NCBI GenBank assembly: GCA_003161575.1
Contig: PMOE01000059.1
Span: forward strand, 89,524 to 153,523
Reading direction: 5' to 3'
Length of the DNA: 64,000 bases
From: Acidimicrobiaceae bacterium
GTDB lineage: Bacteria > Actinomycetota > Acidimicrobiia > Acidimicrobiales > RAAP-2
How positions within the stretch are numbered: the first letter of the stretch is position 1; each line of letters opens with the position of its first letter. Below are positions 8,376 through 16,349 of the stretch, in pieces. The notes beneath the pieces were generated by a model that was not told the DNA's origin, made no database searches, and saw only the letters and a list, made by a program, of their open reading frames with translations. Position numbers and translations under genes: made by a program.

Positions 8376-10841
8376 TTACAGGTACTCCTTCTTGCGCAGC
8401 CAGACCAGGACGAACCAACCCCAGATCGGGGGGAGGTAGGAGGTGAAGAGGCGTTGGATGAAAGTGGCGGCCACCGCGTCGTTCTGGGGGATGCCGGCGG
8501 CGGTCAACGCCAGGATCATACCGGCCTCCACCACGCCCATCCCCCCTGGGACCGGCGAGATCCCGCCGAGCATCGACGCCAAGGTGAGGACGATCAAAAG
8601 GCTGGCCAGGCCCAGGTGCTGATCGAAGGCGTGCAACGCCGTGCCGAGCGCCAACGCGATGACCAACTGGGCGACGGCGGCGCCGCCGAAGATCTCGACC
8701 ATGTTGCGCGGATGTTTGGACAACACCGTGAGGTGGCCCCAGACCTCTGAGACCTTGGGCCGCAGCTTGTCCTTGGCCAGTCGCCGCAGGCGGGGCACGG
8801 CGAACACCACGCCGAGGAGCACCATGATCCCGATGATCACCAAGATGATGAACCACACCAGGTGGCCGTTGGACGACGAGGAGGTGGAGTTCGCCGGCTC
8901 AGTGGAGAAATGGAAGCTGCTGATGGCGATGGGGAGGGCGATGAGGAACAGTGCACCCTTCACGATCCAGCTCACGGTGCTGATCACCACACCCGAGCTG
9001 ACCGCCAACGTCGCGTCGTACCCCTCTTGTTGGAAGAACCGGACCCGGGTGGCCAGCACCGCCATGGTGCCGCCGGCCAGTGCGACGAAACTGTTGGCGA
9101 CCTCGAGGGCGACCACCCGGCCGTAGGGGAGGGGGTCGAGGACCGAGCCGGTGGTGGTGATGGCTTCGGCGGGGTAGGCGATCTGGGACAGCACGAAGGT
9201 GGCCACCACCCAGCCCCATGCAGCACCGGTGATCGTGCTCCACGACTCGGTCACGTTGATCAGCACGCCGATGAGCGCCCAGCCGCCGATGAGTGTGCCG
9301 AGGATCAGGACCAGGGTGACCCAGCTGATGCGGCGGGGTTCGGCCAGCTTGGGAACTTCGACCCCGGCCGCCTTCGCTCCCGCCTCGCGCAGCTCGGCCA
9401 GCACCGGCTTGTGGCCCCGCAGCTCATGGGAAGCCAACTGACCGAGGGCGGCGCGCTGGAGGAAGGGGAGGGCGCCGGCCAACATGTCGAGGGGGACCAC
9501 GCGCGCCGCCACGGCGACCGCGCGCTCCGCCCCGATGACCAAGCCCAAAGTGGCCAGTGCGGCCGCCAGATCGCGGTCGAGTCGCTCGCTCGCTCCCGAC
9601 GAGGTGCCGCTGCGAAAGTCGACCAGCCCGACGGTGCCCGCGGGGGAGGCGATGACATTTTCGAGGCTGATCGCCCCATGGGCGATGCCCGCCGCCCGCA
9701 GTTTCAGGACCTGGGTCAACAGGTCCTCGGCGGCCCCGTCGCTCAAGTCTTCGGTGTCCGAGTCGAGATCGACCAGCCGCGTTCCCGGGGGTGGGCGGGT
9801 GGCCAGCACGGCGTCGCGGGCGGGGCCGGCGGTCCCCGCGGCGAGGACCTGGGGGACCCGGGCCTTCGAACGCTCGGCCATCAAGGTGAGGTAGGCCTCG
9901 TGCTCGACCTGCTGGACCCGTGTCAGCGTCAGCGTCGGTCCCGAGTCCCGATACGCGAGGAATCGGAAGGCCTTGGCCAGCAACTGGGCGTCATGCGCGT
10001 CGCGCCCGTAGACCGAGGTCTCCACGATGCCCGCGTCGTCGTGGCCCTTGAAGCGGGCCACGCCCCAGACCTGATGTCTGCGGGGCACCACGTCGTGGGC
10101 CCGAATACCGAGATCACCGAGCAGGTTGGCCACCTCTTCTCCAGATGGCAGCCCGAGCGGCGAGCCGACGACCAGGTGGAGGCTGGCGGTCACTCCCCAA
10201 CCGATGGCCACGCTGGCGATCACGCTGACCACCAGGCCCGAACCGTGCACAACCGTGGCCAGCGCGGCGACCATGACGACCACTTCGACGAGGCGTTGGA
10301 AGGAGCGGCTGAGGTATGGCAGGGCCGCGGTGGCGACGGCGACGGTGGCCGCGATGCGGGCCAAGGGAAATCCGAGATCGATGCCCTGCAGCGCCGCCGT
10401 CGGGGTATGTCCCCCGTTGGGCCCGGTCAACAGTTCGAGCACCAGACTCAGCACCCAGGCGACGAGGCCCGAGATCAGCAGGTCCCGGGCCACGTTGCGC
10501 CGGTGCGAGAGAAGGGCGAGGACACCGAGTACGACGATCATCCCGACCGAGCCCAGCCACCAGACAGCGCCCACCAACCACTTGATGCCGTCGGGGGGCG
10601 GCGTCAACGCGTGAAGGACGAGGGTCTGGGGGTGAGACGGCGTCCCGGTGATCAGCCAGCAAAAGAGCACCGCCAGCACAGCGGCACCCACTCGGAGCCC
10701 GTCCGATCCGCGCCGCCGCGTGGCCCCATCACCGACTGGGGCGAAGACGATCGCCCGCCACGGGCGGTCCCGGCGCAGTCGGGCGGGCACCCTGGCCTTG
10801 TCCGCCTCGGCGGTGCCCACCGCCCCCCCGTCTACGCTCAT
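8376..10841 (-). CDS. Kinase-like domain fused to a YbhN/LPG-synthase-type flippase membrane domain
   Basis: An 821-residue protein of three parts. Residues 50-235 hold about six membrane segments. Residues 265-490 are soluble and kinase-like: HGAISLENVI (resembling the HRDLKPxN loop) followed by GLVDFRSG (at the DFG position). The catalytic loop lacks the canonical aspartate, so it may be a pseudokinase. Residues 520-815 form the lysylphosphatidylglycerol synthase transmembrane / UPF0104 domain with a typical GGISPVPGGMGVVEAG motif near residue 765. In related proteins this domain moves lipids across the membrane. It heads an apparent operon with a tyrosine phosphatase. Confidence 0.82.
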   Translation of the reverse strand: MSVDGGAVGTAEADKARVPARLRRDRPWRAIVFAPVGDGATRRRGSDGLRVGAAVLAVLFCWLITGTPSHPQTLVLHALTPPPDGIKWLVGAVWWLGSVGMIVVLGVLALLSHRRNVARDLLISGLVAWVLSLVLELLTGPNGGHTPTAALQGIDLGFPLARIAATVAVATAALPYLSRSFQRLVEVVVMVAALATVVHGSGLVVSVIASVAIGWGVTASLHLVVGSPLGLPSGEEVANLLGDLGIRAHDVVPRRHQVWGVARFKGHDDAGIVETSVYGRDAHDAQLLAKAFRFLAYRDSGPTLTLTRVQQVEHEAYLTLMAERSKARVPQVLAAGTAGPARDAVLATRPPPGTRLVDLDSDTEDLSDGAAEDLLTQVLKLRAAGIAHGAISLENVIASPAGTVGLVDFRSGTSSGASERLDRDLAAALATLGLVIGAERAVAVAARVVPLDMLAGALPFLQRAALGQLASHELRGHKPVLAELREAGAKAAGVEVPKLAEPRRISWVTLVLILGTLIGGWALIGVLINVTESWSTITGAAWGWVVATFVLSQIAYPAEAITTTGSVLDPLPYGRVVALEVANSFVALAGGTMAVLATRVRFFQQEGYDATLAVSSGVVISTVSWIVKGALFLIALPIAISSFHFSTEPANSTSSSSNGHLVWFIILVIIGIMVLLGVVFAVPRLRRLAKDKLRPKVSEVWGHLTVLSKHPRNMVEIFGGAAVAQLVIALALGTALHAFDQHLGLASLLIVLTLASMLGGISPVPGGMGVVEAGMILALTAAGIPQNDAVAATFIQRLFTSYLPPIWGWFVLVWLRKKEYL

Positions 10842-10989
10842 CGCACCGCCGAGACTACGACCACTCCGCCGGGTCAGCGTGAGGTTCGCATCTTTGTCGG
10901 CGCGGACGGTGCCGATCGGGGCGAGCCATCGCCGGGCCCGAACGACCGGGACCGCCCTCCGACGATGAACGCCGCGGCGCTGCCGATTG

Positions 10990-11412
10990 TCAGGTTCCGG
11001 TGCAGGCCGGACACAGCCCCCGGAACATGATGTCGAGACCGACGACTTGAAACCCGTGTCGCTGGTCGGAGGGCAGCGTCAACGCGTCCGCCCCCTCGGG
11101 CGCCACATCGCGCAGCGCGCCGCAACCGGTGCACAGCAGGTGCTGGTGGGCGACGGTCGTGTTGGGGTCGTAGCGCTTCGGGCCGGGCCCGGCGGAGATC
11201 TCCAGCACCTCGCCCATGTTCACCAGCTCGTTGAGGGTGTTGTACACGGTGGCCATGCTGATCTCTGGGAGGACGGCCTGGGCTGCTGAATGGACCGCCT
11301 CGGCGCTCAGATGGACGTGGTCACCCACCAGCACGTCGGCGACCACCCGCCGCTGGGCGGTCAGCCGCCAACCCCGCTGGCGCAGCCGTTCGGCTAGTTC
11401 ACTGCTGATCAC
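10990..11412 (-). CDS. furA: Fur family regulator, FurA/PerR-like
   Basis: A metal-dependent repressor of about 140 residues. The winged helix contains ISMATVYNTLNELVNMG, the DNA-recognition helix pattern of Fur proteins, and the C-terminal dimerisation domain carries H-x-H-LLCTGCG and a final CPAC, two CxxC pairs for structural zinc. It sits divergently from a catalase gene, the standard place for the peroxide-responsive FurA/PerR/CatR branch. GTG at 11412 has GGAGG six bases upstream; ATG at 11415 or 11427 are alternatives. It very probably controls the catalase and itself. Confidence 0.88.
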   Translation of the reverse strand: MISSELAERLRQRGWRLTAQRRVVADVLVGDHVHLSAEAVHSAAQAVLPEISMATVYNTLNELVNMGEVLEISAGPGPKRYDPNTTVAHQHLLCTGCGALRDVAPEGADALTLPSDQRHGFQVVGLDIMFRGLCPACTGT

Positions 11413-11501
11413 CATCTGCCTCCGCATCGGCCGCGTTTCCTCTTCGTGCCGGCAGCATAACCGGGATTTTACAGACTATAAGAAGAAAACTCCTCTTGTA
11501 A

Positions 11502-11530
11502 TTGACTTGTTCTAATCTTAGGACTAAAAC
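11502..11530 (+). promoter_or_regulatory. Catalase promoter in an AT-rich Fur-control region
   Basis: TTGACT (11502-11507), a 17-base spacer and TAAAAC (11525-11530) form a housekeeping-type promoter. The -10 ends 7 nt before the catalase ATG. The region 11470-11530 is strikingly AT-rich for this genome, as expected of a Fur operator, but I could not resolve a clean inverted repeat. Confidence 0.6.
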
Positions 11531-11537
11531 CACGTGC

Positions 11538-13001
11538 ATGAACGACGACACCCCGCCCCCGGTCACGACCAACGACGCGGGGATCCCCGCACCGAGCGAC
11601 GAGTTCTCCCTCTCCGCCGGCGCCGAGGGTCCTCTGCTCCTCCAAGACCAGTACCTGATCCAAAAGATGGCCCATTTCAACCGGGAGCGTGTGCCCGAGC
11701 ACGTGGTCCACGCAAAGGGCCACGGGGCCTTTGGTTTCTTCGAGGCCACCGAGGACGTCAGTCAGTGGTGCAAGGCCGACTTCTTGAAGAAGGGCACGCG
11801 CACCCCGATGCTGGCCCGGTTCTCCACCGTCGCCGGCGAACAGGGATACCCCGACACCGTGCGCGATCCCCGCGGCTTCGCGCTGAAGTTCTACACGCAG
11901 GAGGGCAATTACGACCTGGTCGGCAACAACACGCCGGTCTTCTTCATCCGGGACCCCTCAAAATTCTCCGATTTCATCCACTCACAGAAGCGCCGAGCCG
12001 ACACCGGACGCACCGACCACAACGGTCAGTGGGACTTCTGGACCCTCTCTCCGGAGAGTGCGCACCAGGTCATCATCTTGATGTCGGACCGGGGCACGCC
12101 CCGCACGCTGCGCCACATGAGCGGCCACGGCTCCCACACCTTCATGTGGGTCAACGCCGCCGGCGAGCGGTTCTGGGTGAAATACCACTTCACACCCGAG
12201 CAGGGCATCGAGAACTTCACCGACGCCGAGGCCAAGGCCATGACCGCCGAGGACCCCGACTTCCACCGGGCCGATCTGTGGAACGCCATCAAAGGTGGCG
12301 ACCATCCCGCGTGGCGCCTCGAGATGCAGATCATGGCTTTCGAGGAGGCCGCTGATTACCGGTTCAACCCTTTCGACGTGACCAAGGTCTGGCCGCACGG
12401 TGACTACCCGCTGATCCCCGTCGGCCGCATGGTGCTCGACCGCAATCCGGACAACTACTTCGCCCAGGTCGAACAAGCCGCGTTCGAGCCGTCCAACATG
12501 GTGCCGGGCATCGCCCCCAGCCCGGACAAGATGCTCCAGGGCCGGCTCTTCAGCTATCCCGACACCCACCGGTACCGGATCGGCCCCAACTACAACCAGT
12601 TACCGGTCAACCGGCCGCTCGTCCCGGTGCACAGCTACAACCAGGACGGCCCCATGAATTTCGCTCCAGGCGGTGACCCGGTCTACGCGCCCAACTCCTA
12701 CGGCGGACCCCAGGCCGATCCGGCCCACTTTTCCGACCCGGCCTACCACCTCACCGGCGAGATCGTCCGGTCTGCGTACCACGCCCACAGAGACGACACC
12801 GACTTCGTCCAGCCCGGCACCATGTACCGCGACGTGATGTCGGCGACCGACCGGGAGCATCTGCTCACCAACATCGTCGGCCACGCCGGCAACGGTCCCG
12901 GCCTCACGACCGACGTGGCCTCACGGGTCGGCGAGTACTGGCGCCAGGTCGACCCCGACCTCGGTGCCCTCGTGGCCAAGGCTCTCGGCAACGGAGGCTG
13001 A
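11538..13001 (+). CDS. katA: Catalase, small-subunit heme type
   Basis: A 487-residue monofunctional heme catalase that splits hydrogen peroxide into water and oxygen. The active-site block reads ERVPEHVVHAKGHGAFGFF (catalytic His), the asparagine follows in NNTPVFFIRDPSKF, and the heme-tyrosine motif is RLFSYPDTHRYRIGPNYNQ. Length and motifs fit the small-subunit clades without the C-terminal flavodoxin-like domain. ATG at 11538 is chosen because the conserved catalase start follows; a TTG further up lies in the promoter itself. No ribosome site precedes the ATG, so the mRNA is probably leaderless. The divergent Fur gene is its likely repressor. Confidence 0.95.
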   Translation: MNDDTPPPVTTNDAGIPAPSDEFSLSAGAEGPLLLQDQYLIQKMAHFNRERVPEHVVHAKGHGAFGFFEATEDVSQWCKADFLKKGTRTPMLARFSTVAGEQGYPDTVRDPRGFALKFYTQEGNYDLVGNNTPVFFIRDPSKFSDFIHSQKRRADTGRTDHNGQWDFWTLSPESAHQVIILMSDRGTPRTLRHMSGHGSHTFMWVNAAGERFWVKYHFTPEQGIENFTDAEAKAMTAEDPDFHRADLWNAIKGGDHPAWRLEMQIMAFEEAADYRFNPFDVTKVWPHGDYPLIPVGRMVLDRNPDNYFAQVEQAAFEPSNMVPGIAPSPDKMLQGRLFSYPDTHRYRIGPNYNQLPVNRPLVPVHSYNQDGPMNFAPGGDPVYAPNSYGGPQADPAHFSDPAYHLTGEIVRSAYHAHRDDTDFVQPGTMYRDVMSATDREHLLTNIVGHAGNGPGLTTDVASRVGEYWRQVDPDLGALVAKALGNGG

Positions 13002-13079
13002 CCGCCGGCCGCACGTCGCAACCGGCGCTCCTGGCTCACCACATCGCCGGGCGCTTCCGCCCGCTGCGTGTCGGATCAG

Positions 13080-14294
13080 TCAGTTGATGTGGATGCCCGA
13101 GATGGCCCGGCTGATCACCAGCCGTTGGATCTCAGAGGTCCCTTCGAAGATCGTGTAGATCTTCGAGTCGCGGTGCCACCGCTCGACGGGGTACTCACGC
13201 ACGTAGCCGTAGCCGCCCATGATCTGGATGGCCTCCTCGGTCACCCAGACGGCGGTTTCCCCGGCGAAGAGCTTCGACATCGAACCCTCACCGTTCTCGA
13301 ACTTCTTGCCGGTGCGGGCCATCCAGGCGGCCCGGTGCACCAGCAGTCGCGACGCGTCGATCCGGGTCTTCATGTCGGCCAGCTTGAAGGCGATGGCCTG
13401 ATTCTCGATGATCGCCCGCTTGAACTGCTTGCGCTCCTTCGCGTACTCGAGGGAGTACTCGAAGGCCGCCCGGGCGATGCCGACGGCCTGGGCCCCGACC
13501 AGCGGTCGCGAGGCCTCGAAGGTAGCCATGGCGGCCTGCGTTGAGGTCTTCTTGCCCTCTTTGGCCCGGGCCAGACGCTCGTCCAGCTTCTCTTTTCCCC
13601 CGAGCAGGCAGCGGCCCGGCACCCGGCAGTCCTCGAGGACGACCTCGGCGGTGTGGGACGCCCGGATGCCCATCTTCTTGAACTTCTGGCCCTGGCTGAT
13701 CCCCGGGGTCCCCTCGGGGACGACGAAGCTGGCCTGACCCCGGCTGCCGAGTTCGGGCTCGACCGACAAGACGAGCACATGGGTGTTGGCCAGCCCACCG
13801 TTGGTGATCCAAGTCTTGGTGCCGTTCAAGACCCACTCGTCGGTGGCCTCGTCGTAGACGGCCCGGGACTTGAGCGAGGAGACGTCGGAGCCAGCGTCGG
13901 GTTCTGAGACCCCGAACGCGGCGAGCTTGATGTCGTCGGGCGTCCCGAAGCACTGGGGGATGAACTCGGCCGCCTGCTCGGGCGTCCCGTTGGCGAAGAT
14001 GCCGGCGACGGCCAGGGTCGAGCCGAAGATGGCGAGAGAGATCCCGGCGTCGCCCCAGCTCATCTCCTCGTTGACCAGGCACAGCAACAGCCCGGTCGGA
14101 TCGGCGAAGCACTGGGCGATGAAGTCGAAGGAGTAGAGCCCGATCTTGGCCGCCTCCTCGATGATCGGCCAGGGGGTCTCTTCCCGCTCGTCCCATTCAT
14201 GGCCGGCCGGCCGGACGACCGTCTCGGCGAAGTCGTGGACCCACTTTTGGATCTGAAGCTGGTCCTCGTTGAGGTCAAGCGAGAATTCGGACAC
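13080..14294 (-). CDS. Acyl-CoA dehydrogenase
   Basis: A 404-residue flavoprotein of the acyl-CoA dehydrogenase family. It shows the FAD-binding GVSEPDAGSDVSSL (about residues 128-141) and the KTWITNGGLA segment, and the C-terminal IMGGYGYVREYPVERWHRD with IYTIFEGTSEIQ, where the glutamate is the usual catalytic base. It oxidises an acyl-CoA at the alpha-beta position and passes electrons to ETF. The chain length is not readable. A strong AGGAGG site precedes the GTG start. The gene stands alone, convergent with the catalase. Confidence 0.92.
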   Translation of the reverse strand: MSEFSLDLNEDQLQIQKWVHDFAETVVRPAGHEWDEREETPWPIIEEAAKIGLYSFDFIAQCFADPTGLLLCLVNEEMSWGDAGISLAIFGSTLAVAGIFANGTPEQAAEFIPQCFGTPDDIKLAAFGVSEPDAGSDVSSLKSRAVYDEATDEWVLNGTKTWITNGGLANTHVLVLSVEPELGSRGQASFVVPEGTPGISQGQKFKKMGIRASHTAEVVLEDCRVPGRCLLGGKEKLDERLARAKEGKKTSTQAAMATFEASRPLVGAQAVGIARAAFEYSLEYAKERKQFKRAIIENQAIAFKLADMKTRIDASRLLVHRAAWMARTGKKFENGEGSMSKLFAGETAVWVTEEAIQIMGGYGYVREYPVERWHRDSKIYTIFEGTSEIQRLVISRAISGIHIN

Positions 14295-14505
14295 TGCTGT
14301 CCTCCTGTGGTTCCCCCGGCGCGGGCCGGCGGGGTTTGCGGTGGTGCCAGGGTTGCCGGTCGCCGCGCGCTATCCGCGTGGCCTGTTGCGCCGTTGACCC
14401 TGGGGCTCCGTGGTCCAGTAGTTACTCAATAGTAACCTACGCCGCAGCGCCCAGACCAGCACCGCGGACGCGGCCCTCCCCACCAGGGGACTTGTCGGAT
14501 TGTCG

Positions 14506-14524
14506 GGGCGGCCGGTGGCCGCCC
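14506..14524 (-). terminator. GC hairpin after the cold-shock gene
   Basis: A perfect 8-bp stem (14506-14513 with 14517-14524) around a 3-base loop lies 18 bases beyond the cold-shock stop codon. There is no U tract, as is common for actinobacterial terminators. Confidence 0.55.
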
Positions 14525-14541
14525 GGGGAGGACGCGGCTGC

Positions 14542-14751
14542 TCAGCCGCCGGCGGGGTGGACGTCTTTGGCCATGAGGCCCTTGGGGCCCTCTTCGACCT
14601 CGAACTCCACCGCCTGGCCTTCTTCTAAGACGCGGTAGCCGTTCATCTGGATGGCGGTGTGGTGCACGAACACGTCGGCCCCGCCCCCCGGCTGTGAGAT
14701 GAAGCCGTAGCCCTTCTCAGAGTTGAACCACTTGACCGTTCCGGATGCCAC
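14542..14751 (-). CDS. csp: Cold-shock protein
   Basis: A 69-residue cold-shock domain protein. The RNA-binding motifs RNP1 (KGYGFI, about residues 13-18) and RNP2 (VFVHH, about 27-31) are intact, and the length is exactly one CSD. It binds single-stranded RNA or DNA and melts structure in mRNA. The GTG start at 14751 is preceded by AAGGAGG at a good distance; a longer frame upstream has no support. About 180 bases of noncoding sequence precede it, long enough for the structured 5' leader that many csp genes have. Confidence 0.93.
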   Translation of the reverse strand: MASGTVKWFNSEKGYGFISQPGGGADVFVHHTAIQMNGYRVLEEGQAVEFEVEEGPKGLMAKDVHPAGG

Positions 14752-14931
14752 TGTGGCAATCCTCCTTCTTGTTACCGTCCGGCTTCCACCGGTGCTCCGT
14801 GTACGACCGGTTGGACCCCGGCTCCACACGACCCCCGGACAACGCGGGCCGCATTTCGCCCTGGGACGCTAGCAGGGAGGGAAACGGCCGTTCGGGACAT
14901 TGCTCGGCCGCTCCGAGGCGCCGGGTGGCGT

Positions 14932-16329
14932 TCAGCGGCGGATGACCGTGCCCGTCGGTCCGTCTTCGACCGTCCAGCCCCGGGCCACCAGCTCGTCGCG
15001 CAACTCGTCGGCCCGGGCGAAGTCACGGCCGGCCCGGGCCTCGTCGCGGGCTTGGGCGAGTCCCGCCGACGCCGGGTCGACCTCCCCGGTCTCCGCCCGC
15101 AACGCCAAGCCGAGGGCGGCGCACAACACGGCGACCGTCGACGCCAGCGCGGCCGCCTCCTCGTCGCGTCCTTCGTCGGCCGACACGTGGGCCCGGGTGA
15201 CCAGCTCGAATATCCCGGCCAGGGCGCCCGGGGTGTCGAGGTCGTCCTCCATCACCGCCACGAAGCGCTCCACCGCCGCGCCGTTCGCCTGTTGTGCCGC
15301 ATCGCGCCCGAGCACCACGAAACCGCCGGGGGCGCGAGCGAGCAGATCATCGAGGGCGAAGCGCCGGGCCAGGGCGTCGAGACGTTCGAGACCCTTTTCG
15401 GCGTCGGCCACGGTTTCGGCGGTCACCTCGATGGGCGAGCGGTAGTGCGAGCGCAGCACCAGCAGCCGGTAGGCCCGGGGGTCGCTGCGTTCCAGAAGAT
15501 CGGTGAGGGAGTTGAAGTTCCCGAGGGACTTGGACATCTTTTCCCCCTCCACTTCCACCCAGCCGTTGTGGGTCCAGTGGGAGGCGAAGCCCTTCTCGAG
15601 GGCGACGGCCTGGGCCCGCTCGTTCTCGTGGTGGGGGAACGCAAGGTCCCGTCCGCCCCCGTGCAGGTCGAAGCCCTCGCCCAGCAGGTCGAGCGCCATG
15701 ACCACGCACTCGGTGTGCCAGCCCGGTCGGCCCGGGCCCCAGGGCGAGTCCCAGCTGGGCTCGCCCGGCTTGGCCTTCTTCCACACGGCGAAGTCGAAGG
15801 GTGATCGCTTCTCGTCGGTGGCCTCGACCCGGGCCCCGATCCGCAGCGACTCCAAGGGTTGGAGGGCCAGCAGCCCGTAGCCGTCGACCTGTTCGACGTT
15901 CAGATACACCCCGTCGGCGGTCTCGTAGGCGATGCCCCGGTCGAACAGTTCGGCCACCAGGGTCACCATGTCGGCCACGTACTCGGTTGCGTGGGGAGCG
16001 ACGGTCGGGCGCAGGACCCCGAGGGCGTCCATGGCCTCCCACCACCGGATCTCGAACTCGAAGGCCACCTCGGCCTCGGTCCGTCCCTGGGCGGCGGCCC
16101 GGGTGATGATGTTGTCGTCGACGTCGGTGACGTTCGAGACGTAGCGGACGTCGAGGCCGCAGAACAGCAGGAACCGGCGGATCACGTCGAACACCAGGGC
16201 GTAGCGGCCGTGGCCGAGGTGGGGCAGGTCGTAGACGGTCGGGCCGCAGACGTACATCGACACCTGACCGGGGTCCCGCAGCTCGAGGGGGCGCACGGTG
16301 CGCGTCGCGGTGTCGTGGAGGCGCAGCAC
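14932..16329 (-). CDS. cysS: Cysteinyl-tRNA synthetase
   Basis: A 465-residue class I synthetase that charges tRNA-Cys. The N-terminus MLRLHDTATRTVRPLE is typical. The zinc-site cysteine is in CGPTVYD, the HIGH motif appears as HLGHG, further zinc ligands are in GWHTECVVMA and FPHHENERAQ, and KMSKS is intact as EKMSKSLGN. Length and the C-terminal helical domain favour CysS over the related mycothiol enzyme MshC (about 410 residues). GTG at 16329 is chosen; the frame stays open far upstream, but that part overlaps valS on the other strand. Confidence 0.93.
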   Translation of the reverse strand: MLRLHDTATRTVRPLELRDPGQVSMYVCGPTVYDLPHLGHGRYALVFDVIRRFLLFCGLDVRYVSNVTDVDDNIITRAAAQGRTEAEVAFEFEIRWWEAMDALGVLRPTVAPHATEYVADMVTLVAELFDRGIAYETADGVYLNVEQVDGYGLLALQPLESLRIGARVEATDEKRSPFDFAVWKKAKPGEPSWDSPWGPGRPGWHTECVVMALDLLGEGFDLHGGGRDLAFPHHENERAQAVALEKGFASHWTHNGWVEVEGEKMSKSLGNFNSLTDLLERSDPRAYRLLVLRSHYRSPIEVTAETVADAEKGLERLDALARRFALDDLLARAPGGFVVLGRDAAQQANGAAVERFVAVMEDDLDTPGALAGIFELVTRAHVSADEGRDEEAAALASTVAVLCAALGLALRAETGEVDPASAGLAQARDEARAGRDFARADELRDELVARGWTVEDGPTGTVIRR

Positions 16330-16334
16330 CCGGG

Positions 16335-16341
16335 TACGGTA
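16335..16341. promoter_or_regulatory. Overlapping divergent -10 elements of cysS and valS
   Basis: TACGGT on the plus strand (16335-16340) lies 9 nt before the valS ATG, and TACCGT on the minus strand (16341-16336) lies 6 nt before the cysS GTG. Only 20 bases separate the two start codons and neither has a Shine-Dalgarno site, so both mRNAs would be leaderless. Confidence 0.45.
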
Positions 16342-16349
16342 ACGCGACC

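Noticed and set aside
8862..11030. A 722-codon open frame antisense to the flippase-fusion gene and fur
   Set aside because: No conserved motif and no ribosome site; the sense genes are well supported.
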